This document shows positions 13,321-26,735 of a stretch of DNA of 64,000 nt, piece after piece. The stretch's first letter is position 1. Each line of letters starts with the position of its first letter. The notes below the pieces were generated by a model that was not told the DNA's origin, did no database searches, and saw only the letters and a list, made by a program, of their open reading frames with translations. The DNA is from Hoplostethus atlanticus (Eukaryota; Chordata; Actinopteri; Trachichthyiformes; Trachichthyidae), in NCBI GenBank assembly GCA_034670405.1, contig JAXDDX010000019.1, positions 2,608,501 through 2,672,500 of the forward strand, given 5' to 3'. The position numbers were made by a program, and so were the translations under genes.

Positions 13321-14388
13321 ATAAATCAATCCAGGACTCGTAATTTCATCCACATCACAATACTTACCTTAGTCTAGGAATGGTCCATCTTTGTCTACAG
13401 GACAGAAGCTTAATAACAGATTCAAGGATATTTATCACATCACACATACTACTCACATGCCATTCACCTGGTCTTGATGACATCATTAATAAAAACCGTC
13501 CATCATTCTGAGACTCCACTCTGTTTACTCTGTATACTTTATCTCAATAACTTGTTTGGTCATATCCAGGGGGAGCGGTCCTCGGGGGTCCGCCAGTTCT
13601 CTTTCTATTTATTCTATTTATTCATTTTATCACTCTTGTGTGCCTTTTATCTACCTTGTGTTTTATTCTCCTTTGGCATGCTCTGTTTGCTGTGATAGCA
13701 CTTATTTTAAAGCACTTAGCTGAACTGGCTTTTAACCCAGGCCTTCCGGGGTCCTGCTCCCCCTCGGACTCACTCCACTGTTCGTCATGAGGGCCCCGCG
13801 GGTCCCACTATTTATTAAGGGAATTCAGAGGGCCGGTTGGGCGTCCCTCGATTATTCAGGGCCAATGGTCCCTGTTCTTATTATATTGTCCTTTTGCTTT
13901 GATACCGTTTTTTCTTATATATGTTTTGTCCTAATTGTCGTTTTGTTCTATTTATTTAATTATTGTATTTATTTATTTCTTTACTTGTACATATTTCTCA
14001 TTATGTTTGCAGTGGCAGCACTTTACTTCTTTACTTTATAGCACTTACCTTTATGACCATTTGGCTCTGTCTAGTCGAGGGACCCGGCCCCACCCACTTG
14101 GACCCAGCAATACAAGCACGTGTAACCCATCTACCCTACCTCAGCCTAACCCAAACCCGGTCTATTTATTCTAACCTTAACCATTTCCCTCCCACACGAA
14201 TAACCACTTCTGCCCATTTGACCACAGGTGCCTAGTTTGACTCGACCAGATCCTCTCCCTCTATTGATGTGGCACTCAAAAGCCACCTTCAAAAGACAAA
14301 CTGCTCAAATACGAGATCACCACCTCCATAGGCCAGTGCACAAGATTCCCACACCGGAACCCTGAACCCCAATCCTAACCCTCCCGGG
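13321..14388. other. Repeat-like noncoding DNA after the Penelope fossil
   Basis: This stretch has TATTTATTT-rich segments alternating with GC-rich words that recur (GGTCCGCC, GGTCCCAC, GGACCCGG) and a CCTAACC-rich part near 14120-14180. It may be the decayed remainder of the retroelement or another repeat. No coding sequence is supported. Confidence 0.35.
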
Positions 14389-14730
14389 CCTTTCTGTGTG
14401 GAGTTTGCATGTTCTCCCCGTGCTCACATGGGTCTCCTCCTAGAAAGAACCCCATCTAAAAACATGCAACATCCTGTCCTGTCCCTGACCACGACGAGGA
14501 CCTACACCTGAAATTGGTCCCCGGGCGCCGGAAAAAGGAGGCTGCCCACTGCTCCCTGGCTGTCCCTGGAGGAAGGTCGGCGGGGATGGGAAAATGCAGA
14601 GAACTCATTCAATTCGGACACCCTACCTGCATGTGTGTGTGTGTTGTGTTCGGCGGCCACTTCCCCCCTTGCATGTGTGCACCACGAATTGCAAATAAAA
14701 CTAATCTTCTAATCTTCTTCTTCATCTTCC
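14389..14730 (+). mobile_element. Teleost interspersed repeat with AATCTT-type tail
   Basis: CCTTTCTGTGTGGAGTTTGC followed by ATGTTCTCCCCGTG is the core of a very common fish repeat. About 150 bp on come GGCTGCCCACTGCTCC, GGGAAAATGCAGAGAACTCA and a tail AATAAAACTAATCTTCTAAT, the usual 3' end of the same repeat class. The internal part is rearranged. The family name is not assigned. Confidence 0.7.
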
Positions 14731-15695
14731 TTAGGACGTCACGCTGCGTATCTGCATCTCCCAGTTGATAGGGCAGTAAAAGTGAGGTCGGGTTTCTTTT
14801 TTTTTTTGGAAAACATAATGGGGAAACCGACGTATGCACAGTCCCCAGCTATGCCACGAGCTATTGACTAAAGTATTTGCCGTGCAAAGGAAAATGAATA
14901 GTTTGGAGTTTATCTCTATTTCTCGCCCTCCACACACGGTCGCGGTTGAATTGGTCATTAATACTGTGAGCACCCAACTTGCAGTGTTCACTCGAGTTAG
15001 AAAGCGGTCTGAAGTTTCCCCCCTATCAGCACCAGGACTGCTATCGTAAGTGTTTTGTGCCAAGTGGCTGTGTGCAAAGAGTCCCCCCCCATATATAACA
15101 CCCTGATTTTTAAGGACAAGGAGTATTTTAATCATCCATTTATGTATTACTTTATTTAGCAGTTAGTGTAAGTTCTGTCTCCGGAACAAGGGAGAGCATT
15201 AAACCTCCTGAATTCTTCTTGAAAAAATAATCAACCGAGCCGCGCGACAAAAACAACAAAAGGGTGGCGTAATGAGCAAAAAAGGCTTTTTTCGCGGCGG
15301 CATTATCATCCGGCGCGGAGCGATGAGGTTGCCCCTCGCACAATTACGAGTCCCGCACTTATCTTGTCGGAGCAGATTCTGCAGTGTGGGAAAGGGAGCG
15401 TATGCTTGTGCACGTGCAAGAATTAAAAAAAAGAAAAAAAGGAAAGGAAAGTGTCCAACAGGCTAACAATCTCTGAAGGTCCAGTATGCCATGTAATTCC
15501 AGAAGTCGGACACAGTAACAGTTTTTTCTGATTCCTATCATGTGATGCGAGGGAAGTTGTTATCTCTAGACTTGGTGCCTGGTGTACATCAGGCCTTGTT
15601 AACCATTGTAAAGTGCTGAAATGTCATGTAACGATGATGGATTGGATCATAGGGCGTTTATTGTGGGAGCAGCATCTGTGTTAAAAAAAGTGGGC

Positions 15696-15985
15696 TTTGT
15701 GCCCAGACGGTGTAATGGTTAAGACTCCAACCAATGGAACCACACACCGGTTTCCAAGGGACACTTTGGGGATGGGGGGCGGGGCCACGGGTGTTCAGTG
15801 TGTCATGGAAGAGCGTGCAGGTTTTTATCCCAACACAGCTGATTTCAACCGATTATCACCTTCGACCAGACAGAACTAAGTTATAAATTTAAACCCTGCA
15901 GACTCGTCCGTGGCACATGCAGTGTACGCAGGATGTCACGGGTTTGAATCTGACTCATGACCCTGCTGGTATGTCATCGACGCCC
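15696..15985 (+). mobile_element. tRNA-derived SINE remains, interrupted
   Basis: GTGCCCAGACGGTGTAATGG TTAAGACTC resembles a tRNA 5' half with an A box, and ACGGGTTTGAATCTGACTC at about 15939-15957 is a B-box-like segment. In related fish SINEs these are close together; here about 180 bp separate them, including a segment TGCAGGTTTTTATCCCAAC that belongs to another repeat. A nested insertion is inferred. Confidence 0.5.
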
Positions 15986-16695
15986 TTAATTTAGCATTTT
16001 TTTTCCTGCTGCTCTCTACTGAGCGCTATCTAGTAAAGCAGAAATGGCATAAGAAGTGATTAAAAAAAACATCCCAACACTATAAATTTCAAAGAAAAAG
16101 TGATAGAAAAGCAGCAATATACTAGCCAGCCGTACCTCTTGAAAATTAGATGAGTATCTTTTAGATGAGTATGGATCATTCCCATACTCCAGTCCTCCTC
16201 CCTGCCTGATGTTCTTCACTTTCTCAATAACTTATTAAATAGACTCGAATGTGACGACTTACGAAACAAATAAGAAATTCATTGTTTTGTGTGTTTTCCC
16301 CCGTGTGCGTGATAATCAAGTAAGGCCGAACTTCAGATTTCCTGTAAGGGTCTATTCATGTACATTACAAAATGGAGACCGGAGATGCTCAACTCAAAAA
16401 AGCAAAAACATGGTGAAGTGCAAAAGCCTAAGAAAAACAACAAGCTGTGAAAGTGGCCAAAAAACAAATAGCCAATGCCTAATATGAATAAACAATGGTG
16501 GGTTTCAGCTAGAAGCCAATTTTCCTTCTAGTGTTCTGGGGAGGAAAAATGATAACCAAGAGCTTCCTAGGTGCACCGTAAAAGAAGCCAATCGTCTTCA
16601 AATCAACTATGTGTTGTTTTGAGTGTTTTTTAGTGGATTCACCTGACAGTGCTACCAGGAAGTGCACCGGCCTTCGAACCTCAGTGGGTGTAGTT
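15986..16695. other. Intergenic DNA, no gene seen
   Basis: AT-rich sequence without recognisable exon, repeat family or simple repeat. Confidence 0.5.
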
Positions 16696-18245
16696 TAGTT
16701 GTTGGTTCTGTTCAACTCAACTTCATTGTCATTCCACCTTCAACAAATGCACGTTGAAATTAAACCCCTTTTTTCTTGGTTAAAGCACATTCCAAACAAG
16801 ATTAAGACAACAGTTTAACAAGGATGTAGTGGGAGGCAAGTTGCATAGAAGGTGCATAGATTGCATTATGAGCAGTAGTATAAATGACTGCTGCAAGGTA
16901 ATTCAAGCATTTCAGCATCACAGATTTGAGGGGTTATAAGGTGCATAAGAGCCCAGGACGTAGGCACTAAAGTAACTAGTGCATATAATGTAAGTGCAGA
17001 TGTATTACACGCTTTCACGATTGCTTTGATTCAATTTTCATGAGTTTTCAAAGTGCAGTGCTCTTAATGCAAAAGTCGATATTCCTACTTTTGGGCTCAA
17101 AATCACATCGCGTGGAATATAAAAATAACGGATGAGGTAATACATCATGCAAAAAGTTTTAAGCCTTTCCAAGAGGAAAAAAAATCTTTTTGCTCGAGTC
17201 AATCCTGATTCGGAATAATTTTTGCGATCGCCTACATCTGAAAATGTTTCTCCTCAAACCCCCTCAGGAGTAAGGAGGAGATAACAGGGAATACATTCTT
17301 GAGACTTCATGAGATAAATTTGAAGACGCTAACGTGCGACATATATATATATATATATATAAAATGGAAATAAGCTCCTATATGGCTGCTGCCCCCATAG
17401 GAAATAACGGGGGCCCTTCGATAGGAAATTGCAGCAGGGTGTGAAAACTGTGCACGTTTTGAGAAGAAGGAGCCGTAAAAAAAACATCAGAGTGAGTCGG
17501 ATTTCAGAAACGGGAGAAAATGCCTTTTTAGTGTTGAAACGAGCTCATTTGTGTCTCGTGGAGATTAAACTGATTCAGTGATTGTACCCTCTGTTCTGCA
17601 TTAACCTTACTGTAAAGCCACCGAGCCATTAGATATTTTTAGCAACCAAACAGCTTTTCCCTGAAGTACATAATAAGCAGTTATGTTGCAGTGCTACTAA
17701 CCTGGGCGATGCCAAGACGTGATATAAAAACACAATGTTGAAGTGATTTATTTGCACTGGAGCATTCTACTTGCATGCATTCTGCAGAACAGAATCGCAG
17801 TAAATACAGACAGGTACACAGACATGGTGTTGCAGGTAAAGCTCAGTGGAAGGAAGGTAAAAAAAAAATCACAGGGGTGAGTTGTGGGAGTCCTGTTTTG
17901 GGAGGTGTGGGTGGGAGGGTTAGTAAAGTTCGCCGGGGTGTATTTTGCGAGAGTCCTCTCCAGTATTCTTATGGCTTCGGGGTAAAAGCTGTTCCCTGCG
18001 CTGAACCAACTGCGGTATCATTTGCCAGACAGTAAACAGGTCATGGTTTGGGCTGGGTTAGGTCTCTCGCTGTTTGTTGTAAACATATCCTGTATGGGTG
18101 GGAGTGAGGACCCGGTGATGTATCGAGCTGTTTTCACCGGTCTTTTGCAAAGCGGCCTCGCAGTGCGGTTCCCATACCAGCCTGTGATGCAACAAGAGTA
18201 CGATAACAGTATATACGCGCTCTGTTGTACATCGGAGCCCAATGT
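16696..18245. mobile_element. Dispersed teleost repeat in two blocks with an insertion
   Basis: The first block (about 16696-17010) begins with CAACTTCATTGTCATTCCACC and AATGCACGTTGAAATTAAAC and continues with ATAATGTAAGTGCAG. The second (about 17760-18245) has TATGGCTTCGGGGTAAAAGC TGTTCC, GCGGTATCATTTGCCAGAC and TTCCCATACCAGCCTGTGAT GCA. Both blocks match a common long noncoding repeat of fish genomes. The 17010-17760 interval looks unrelated and carries a short AT tract (17341-17361). Family name not assigned. Confidence 0.6.
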
Positions 18246-21200
18246 TCCACATACATCGTTTAATTGATTCAGCCTAACGTGATGCCTGCTGTTTTAGATT
18301 ATCTCGCTAATCCTTATCCGGCTAACTCCATTCCTCCAACGCAGATCACAGATTGAATTGTCGGCAGCCTGTGATTTCTTTTAATTTCCAGTCTCTGAGC
18401 CAGTGGCAACCAATCAAAATGGTAAACTGTAAATATATTCCCTTATGGACTAAACCTGTATCTTTCAAACACCAAAGGATAGTATAATGTGTATTTCTAA
18501 TATTGCCTTGATCTATTGGTGCCTCTCAAAGGAAAGGCCCAGTCTTGTCTGAAAATGAGTCAAGCTGCGATGTACCTTGTATCGCCTTGGAGACGACGTG
18601 CAGTTACAATGGAGTTTAATTGTCACCGATCTAAAACATCAACGGTAAGCGTCAGGTTTTGGTGTCAGTCACACACGACTCAAAGAGCAAGACGTGCTCT
18701 TTCTAGACTCTCCATCTTGCTGTGTTTGAACTCTGAGCAACGTAATCCAAACCAACTGCAGTAAACAAGTTCAAAATGCAAAAGTTTTTTATGGGTACGA
18801 GGAGATGCATGTTGACATCTGATAGCCGGCAGTTACACACGCTTTCGGAAGCCGAGCAAAACAAAATGAACCATGGGTAAACTGCAGTCTGAATACGAGG
18901 CTCATATTCAGCTATTTCTTCATGTGTTAACTGGTGTGAACACCAGAGGAGGGAAATTACAGCAAAGATCAGACATGCTCCGGATGGATGGATTTGTTCT
19001 GACTCCCCTGTTGCCAAAGTATCTAACCTGGTTACCAAAACTCTGTCCAATAAATGAGCTACTTGTGAGTCCATGTGCCTTTTGTTCACAAGCCCTGGGC
19101 AGCGTGAACATAAACAAACCAAATGCAAGCTATCGTCAAGAAAAAGGATTCTTGTGTATGTATGTTTTTTCCAGATTGATTGACCCAGTTTGTTGGGTTT
19201 TGCTGACGATTCTGAATTGCCATACTCCTGGCTTCACCAATCAGTTGTTCACTGAGTCACTCAATGGTGCTGGAAAGTATACATGTGACAAATGACAGCA
19301 CTGACAGAGAGTCAGAGCTGTAATTATAACAAATGAGGATGATGATTAATTGAGAGACTGGACCCTGAAGCCAGCGACTAACGTCCCAACAGCGACCTCG
19401 TACGATCGGTGATTTTGTAATTGGGACGTTTCCCCGCCTCATGTTGATCCTTGCCTCTGGCCAGTGTGATTCGCTCAGCACAAGTCACAGCGTCCAATTC
19501 CTCCAAGACGGCTGCAATCAGCCTCTGAGAGGGTTCAGAGATCAGATGGGGATGAAAGTGAGTCACGTCTGTCGATATATGTGTGGACCTAATCATTTTT
19601 TTTTTCTTTTGTCCCTTGATATTCATTTTGTAAAACACATTTTCTCCGATATATATATATAATTTTTATATTATGCACTGAGAAAGTTGTTTTTTTGCTG
19701 CAATTTTGCTCCATCCTGAAGAGATATTGTTTGGAAGAATCAAGCTTTGCTCTATTTTCAGTTGTTGACAGTTTCCAAATGCGCAGCTCCATACAAACGT
19801 AATTGGGGAAGATGGAAAAGATGACTTGCGACGCTACCCAGCATGATTCTGTGCAGCCCCGAATCAAAAGCGCTCTTAGATGTTGAAGTTCAGATAATTA
19901 TAGTGTGATTCCACACAGTCAACTGTTCATTGTCAACAGCTCGAGGCTGTCATTACAGATTGCACGGCAAAATTTCAGCCTCAGTTCTCTGCGTCTAGCT
20001 TCGAGAAAGAGTCGTTTCATTTTCCACATTTGTTAGACTGTCCCAGGCCATATAATAGCATGCGGGTTCATAATTGATTCTTTCTCCCGTTGCTATATTG
20101 TAGTAAGAAAGATAAGAAAATAGCCATATTTTGCTGTAAACACGGCGTTGATGCCTTGAGTGTTGTAATTTCGCCGCTCGATTGCGCGACACGTAGCATG
20201 TTTACAGTCAAACAAACATGCAGCGGCTGGGGAGGACGCCAACGCTGCTAGCTTGGCGTTCGCCGAGTGACACTTTTAATACAAGCGCCAGTGGGGGGAA
20301 ATATGGTAAATGACCTAACATGGAGGCTTACTACTGATGGTCACAATGAGGAGGCTCAGTGTCAAAGCCATTATCCGAGCCGTTGAGGAAACACACACAC
20401 ACACAAAATCAACCTCTCGAAAGCCTTTCGGGGGAGATTTCCCTTTTCAGCAGCTTTTTTTCCTCTTCCTCCAACCAGAACCAGTTAAAAGATTGGGATT
20501 TGATATGCTGTCACTCATCTCCCGCCTGGTTTTTTTTGGACGACGGGTTCGTAAGCTACTGTAGAAGCAGAGCCGATGTAAATAAAGCGCTGGGAGACGA
20601 TTTTTTTTCGAGGCTCTGGAAGATCCCCGCCCCCCCCCGCCGAGCAGAAAAGGCAATCAGTAGGAATTAGAAAAAGGGGGGGAGGAGGGAAGAGGAGAGG
20701 ACTCGTTCAGGGGAAAGGGGAATAGGCATTGATTTTTATGTACGTTTCTAAAGAGCAAGAGGAGAGCCTGCTCAGTCACGGGCTCTAAGGACCCAAAAGA
20801 AGGGTAAAACAGATGAGGGGATATTATCCGCTATCCACTGTGTCGAGTATTTTTCACTATATTGCATCTCTCTCTCTCTGGTCACTCCGACAGCTTCTCA
20901 TTCACTCAGGCTTTCCCCCCCCCCCTCTCTCATTTTCTCTCTCCCGTCTCCATCCCCCTTTGTATTACTGCCAGCCAGTCAAATGGATGTTGGCATATTT
21001 CGGAGCCCTGTTGTCCAACTCCCCTCTCATGCGCGGGCCAAGTCCGTGGCTCAGCAGAGTGCGAGTTGGCAGCCGGCGAGACAAGCACACTAAAGCAATT
21101 AGCGTGGCCACCAACAGTCGCTCGGAGAACCGAACGTCCGTTCTGTTCGCGAGTCAAATAGAGGGTATTATTTATATCCAAAAGGTCAATACCCTCCCTG

Positions 21201-22117
21201 TCAGAGGATTTCAGATCTGTTAATGTGGGGCATTTGCACCACGGACACACACACACACACACAAAAGCAGTCCAAGCCGAATGGTCTTAAAAGGGCAGGA
21301 TTGTGACAATACCTCCTCCCTACACATGCACATTGGAGGTTGAAGCCTGTTGATGCTAAAAGATCAAGGTTATAACAACCTCCCACACACGGTAACGCAC
21401 ACCCGAACACCCGAGGTCAGTGAACGCGTCGTGATGTTAAAAAGGCGGCAGATGATGACAACCTCGGAGGGTGGCGACCGCCCTCGCTGTCAGAAACCAT
21501 GACCCTCATCTCGCACTCTTGTTCCGGCGCAAAGGGAGGAAGCGCAGCGGAGACGAACGGCGGGGAGCCTGAGAATAGCCTCAGATACCTGGGAAGTCGC
21601 TGACCCGCCCGACGGAAAGGTGCCTGACACGGATGTACCGCCAGTCCCTGCAGCGCATCCCGTGGCAGTGATGTACTTATTTTTTTGATTAGATTAGTAG
21701 GTACATTTTCAACAACAACCAGGGCTGATGTAAAATTCCACGACTTTTTACATGACTTTCCATATCCAAGCACTTCCGTGGGTTCGAAATCAGACTTAGA
21801 ATCTAATGCAACGAAACAAGTGACCATCAAATTCCCTGACTTTCCCTGTCTGGCATACACATTCCATGATATTCCCATATATTCAACAACCAGTGAAAAC
21901 CCTGAAGAATACACTCTTTACCTTCCTGTTATTAATTGGATATTGCCCCAACAAAGAATAGACATGATTTGTTGTGGATGCTTTTCTGGATTGCTGACAA
22001 AGAACAAACTTCTATTTCCAGGTTTCAGTGGTTAGCGCCTCATTAATGATGCTACCTGTAGGTTTTTCCCTCTGTAACTCTGTAGTATTGCTGTGAAATT
22101 AGTTGTGAGGACACTTT
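18246..22117. other. Intergenic DNA, no gene seen
   Basis: No exon was recognised. A segment around 21715-21900 with repeated CCACGACTTTTTACATGAC and CCCTGACTTTCCCTG words resembles a fish repeat rich in TTCCATGACTTTCC words. Other content is short simple repeats (CT near 20868, CA near 20392 and 21245). Confidence 0.5.
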
Positions 22118-22290
22118 TTAAAGCTGGCAAAACAGATGCCGGTACAAAAAAAAAAAAAAGTAGCGCCCCCAAACCCGCTATGATCTATTTTTTGATGTAG
22201 CTGGCAGGTTTTCAGGGTGCGAAAACATCTGAAGAAATCGAGGCGGATAAAACAGATTACATAAAGAAATCTGGCCCAGTGCAGCTTTAA
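22118..22290. mobile_element. Short TTAA MITE, probable relative of the mid1 3' UTR copy
   Basis: The right end, reverse-complemented, reads TTAAAGCTGCACTGGGCCAG and the left end TTAAAGCTGGCAAAACAG, each at a TTAA. The right terminus matches the 58.2-58.6 kb MITE in its first 14 bases, but this copy is only 173 bp, so it is an internally deleted or diverged relative. A poly-A run lies inside. Confidence 0.6.
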
Positions 22291-23034
22291 TATCTTATTT
22301 TTTTTAGTTTTATATAGTGTTAGATTAAGATTTAGATTGTGGATGTCTGCAGCCGCTGTACCAATCTGCAGTACGACCTCAGATCACTGTTTTCAGTGAG
22401 CAGAGGCACTGGAGTCGCCGGTGTCAGTCAATACCTGCAATACCGTCTCATTTGCAGCAGCTGTCGAGGTGACTTACACCCCCGCACACCCAACACACAC
22501 ACACACACACACACGTGTACGCCTCCCCCACCGTCAAAGTAAATTGGGAGCATGTTCTCTAAACTCTATTTACGGGTCTCCTGTTGTTTTTCTTAATGCA
22601 GTGTCTGACATGTGGGAGGAAGGGCAAAAGTCATCCACCTATCATCCGCAGAGAAACGTGTGTTGGAAAGTGAGAGAGGAAGACGTGGACAGACGAGAAG
22701 AAGAAGAAGAAGAAACAGGCTGGCAGGCAGACGGGATGAGAGAGAGAGAGATAGCGAGACAGGAGGAACGAGAGACAAACAGATAGACAGACCAAGGGAG
22801 TGCATGGCATGAACTCAGCTGTCACCCCCCGCCCCCCTTCAACCCCCCCAGCTTCCTGTCAATCACAGCTGATGACAGCCCCCATCCTGTCTCTGCCTCT
22901 GTCACCTCAATCACACAAGGACCTGATACTGTCATCACACTATGTGCGCCGTATCAAACCAGTTCACCGGCGTGTGTGTGTGTGCGCGTGTGTTTGTGTG
23001 CACCTGATTGGGTATACGACCCCTCGCTGGGGAA

Positions 23035-23069
<35 letters not shown>

Positions 23070-24262
23070 GCCTGATTGTGTGGCACGCGATTTTGACACG
23101 CACCCCTTGTTGAGCGAAGGCTGTCTGCCTGTCGGTCTGTATGACAAGCAACTCGTTCTGAAGAAAGCCTATGGATGAGGCCCCCCCGCCCGACACATGC
23201 ACCCCCCATCATAAATCTCTGTTGTTTACATCCGGGGACGCTCAGATGCTTCGATCTCACGGCGGCCATTGAATACAGATCAAAATGTTGCGGCGCGGGG
23301 GGGGGGGGGGGGGGGGGGTCTCCAGCAGGACCTTTCCTCTCTCTCTCGCAAAGTAATCAAAGGCATCCGGCGTATATACGACCCAGAGAATACGGTCTAT
23401 TGATTGATGTCAATCCAGAAATCCGACGTTTAATCAGAAAAAAATGCATGTTTGCAATTTCAGAAAGATGTAATGTGTAGATGAGATGTGTTTTAGTAGT
23501 AGTAGAGTGACTTATATCGCCGCTACATCGCGCCGATTATTGCTTTTATTAAATATTGGATATCGTCCAGTCAGTGTCATCCACCTCCAATATAATGGCT
23601 GTTGCCCCCGACTACAGCGACATAAAAACAGCCCATAAAAACCAGCAATGACATTTTATTTTTGCACATTTAATTTTTTTTAATGTTTTTGTAAATAGAT
23701 TCTTCTTTTCGAAGCCTAGAGTATCCGAGAGTATCCATCACAAACCCTTAAATAGTGTCATTATTCTGGGTTTCAGTGGAGTTTCAGTGTCCCGTGATGG
23801 TCTAAATGCAGTTTCAGAGGCTTTTCTACCCTGACAAGAATAAGATGATGGGGGAAAACCACTGAACACTGGTCAGATTTAAAGATGGGCTAGTATCGGC
23901 AGCTTCAATACAACCGTTCAAACCCTACCGCAACCTGAAGTGGGCTGATACTTGTTGCTCGGGTGTCGTCTTCGTCATCTTGCAACTTCTTCTGCTTCTG
24001 TTGTTGTTGTCCTGTTTTTTTTTTGGTGTGTGTGTGTGTGTGGTTGTTACTCTGAACCCTCCCGAGGCAAGTGTGACTTGCCCTATTCAAATCTATGCAG
24101 AGCAGCCACCTATTCAGAGAAACGTCCTTTCCTGCCTGTCCGGCGTCCCATTTCTAAAAAAAAAAAAAAAAAAAAATGTAAGTTATGGATTTATTCATTA
24201 CCTTTCATTATGTCCACTCAGAGGACAGGAGAGGAGACGACGAGGGGGGAAAAGTGTCTGTC

Positions 24263-24293
<31 letters not shown>

Positions 24294-26259
24294 CCCTTGC
24301 ACATATGGACAATGATGTGGAGGATTATGGGTAACCTTTAGTTTAAGATGATTAATTTGCCACTGTGTTTTTTAGCTGGAGGGCAGATGCAAGCAGAGAA
24401 AACTTATAATTGCCTCAGTACTGTATACCCTTCTCAATGTCAAACCTGTGATAGCGCACCGCTATTCAATAATTCCTAATCTAGCAGGGATTTAATCAGA
24501 AAACTGATACAGGCAGTGTGTGTGGTCATTATAATTAACTCAACGTTGAACTGCTCAGTGGCTGGTTGAGGCCCTAGTTGGACTGTGACACACACACACA
24601 CACACACACAGGAAATTTTAGCAGGGCTTCAGTTAGAAAACTCGGTGAAAACATCCCGCGAGGGTTGATTGCAGACGGATTCTGTTTTACTCTCAAACTA
24701 ATGCAATGGAAAATTTCATGCTGGGTTCCTTCAGGAATTTGAAATGTTTCCTCTCATCCACTTGTTATGGGAGATTACTGTTTTTTTAAAAAGGGGGCCA
24801 ATTATTTGAAATCCTCAAGTATACACTTCAAAATATTCTATGTCTATCTTAACAAGTCATTTAGTCTTAAAATCATTTGTTTCACTTTTTTTGTTTTGTT
24901 ACTTTTGGACTTTATCTGAAACCTCCACTTAAACTGACACTTTGTTCCAATTCCTTGAAAGGGATTTGCCTGGGAGTTGCCTGTGTGCTGATCTGCTCCG
25001 ACTAGTGTGACATCTCCACAACAATGCCAATTAAAAACAGCACCGGGCAAAAATAATAGGAGTACAGTAACGCATCGCATCCGTCCTTACCCTCCGTGCC
25101 GTTTTTATCCTCCTCTTGTTGCACTCCTTCTTGAGCAATCCTGTCCCCATTTGCATTTTAATTCCTGTGCTGGTGCGTCGCGGCGTGGCTAATCCTGCGC
25201 TAACCTAAATGAGGCCTGTGTTCTCAGCTAAAGAGTGTGTGTTCCTGCCTCGGCCTCGCCGCTTCGCTGTGGGGGGGAAAAAAAACAAAAAAAACTCTTT
25301 TGTTCGTTCCTGTCGGAGATGCACGCGCACACACACACACACACGTGCAGACAAGCATTTAGGTACAGATATACACACAGGCCTTGTTTACACTGATCAG
25401 CAATGCTGCAAATATTTATTTCTCACTCTCTCTCTCTGAATCTCTCCCGCTCTCTGTCTCTCTCTCTCTAACCTTGTGTCTTCCTCCCCGGCATCATTTC
25501 TCGGCGAAAACAAGATAGCCCATTAAATCAATCCTCACACCTTGTGTATACGCTATGCAAATAGTCCTGCAGCTGAGGGGAAGGGGGTGACAAATTCTCT
25601 CTCTCCCACCTACAGTAAAAAAGGTGCTTAGATGGAAAGAGGATTACAGCTTTGCTACCCACCTGAGACGCCTGTTGGGCGGGGGGGGGGGGCTTTTATT
25701 GTGTTTGTGCGTGAAAAGCCCTTTTACTAAAGTGCTGACGAGCCGCGGCGAAATGCCAAGACGGAGTGAGAGAGTGTAATGCAAATGGTGCTGTTGGTGA
25801 GCGCATCCTGATTGTATTTAGATAATGCCTAACACAGCAGCTGTTCGTTTAGGTGTGAATGTATGTATGTGTGTGTGTGTTTACAGCAGGGGTATGTGCG
25901 CATCCAGGTGTAAATGCTTCTTCCCACATGTGGTTTGTGAGTATCTGTTCATCACCGACACCTCTCGCCTTAAAAGCTTCCTATCATTTTGCATCCCCGG
26001 GTCCCAGGCTATGCATTTTTAGCGACCCCCATTTATATTTGCGTCATCTTCATCTTATATTTCCATCTCTCTCTCTCTCCTCCACCTGAGTCTGGGTTTC
26101 ACTGGGTTATGCGAGTGAGACATTTGGAGCAACGCAATTGAATCAACTAGTCATAATGGGTTTGGTTCCCCATGCACCATTTTGCATCCCAACTTGAATT
26201 GTGAGGGGGGGTGTCCAGTGAAAGTAAAGGCCCTTTACTTTCCCTCTAAATTAAGTGCA
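22291..26259. other. Intergenic DNA, no gene seen
   Basis: Contains CA/GT tracts (22495-22515, 23038-23066, 24263-24288, 24590-24610), a GAAGAAG-rich part (22695-22715), a poly-G run (about 23297-23318), a poly-A run near 24155-24176 and CT tracts near 25420-25470. No exon or named transposon was recognised. Confidence 0.5.
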
Positions 26260-26264
26260 TCTCA

Positions 26265-26735
26265 GTTACGGTACCGGGTCCGTGACAGACACAGGCGGGA
26301 AGGTCAACTGGCCAGCAGACCGTTTTATTTCCAGAGTCTATAATTCAGCCCGAACTTGACGGCCGCTCTCAGCGCCGCTCCCTCTGTCCCGATGGGCCAG
26401 TCTGCCAGGCTTCCAGGAACATACCAGCTCCAACCCCGACTGACCGGCTCTTGCAGGCTTGCCCCGGGCTGCGTCCTCCGCGGACCTCGGTTGGGCGCCG
26501 CTGCTCTCACTCCATAGCCCCGACCTGACTCACCAGCCACCTGTCGGACTCAGCCAGTCTAACCACGTCAGCCTCTCACACTGACGCAACCCGCTCTCGC
26601 TCACACACACACGCACACTCAGGTTAAAAAGGCTCAGCCGTAATTGGCCGCAGCCCTGCTGGACCCAGGCAGAGTCACTCCACTGACTCAACTCACTCCT
26701 GGATCCAGCCTACGCCTCCCCACCCCCCAAATAAC
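26265..26735 (-). mobile_element. Probable solo LTR (Ty3-type), reverse orientation
   Basis: On the minus strand this GC-rich 470-bp block starts near TGTTATTTGGGGGGTGGGG, has a TTTTTAACC promoter-like word, then an AATAAA inside GACTCTGGAAATAAAACGG and ends near TGTCTGTCACGGACCCGG. That order is typical of a Ty3-type LTR from fish. No internal coding region flanks it, so a solo LTR fossil is inferred. Exact ends and target duplication were not resolved. Confidence 0.5.

Noticed and set aside
15696-15960. A true tRNA gene
   Set aside because: A- and B-box-like words are about 180 bp apart and no cloverleaf can be drawn; a SINE remnant is the better reading.
21417-21914. A 165-residue minus-strand frame as a gene
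   Set aside because: Part of it overlaps a TTCCATGACTTTCC-type repeat and the rest has no recognisable protein family.
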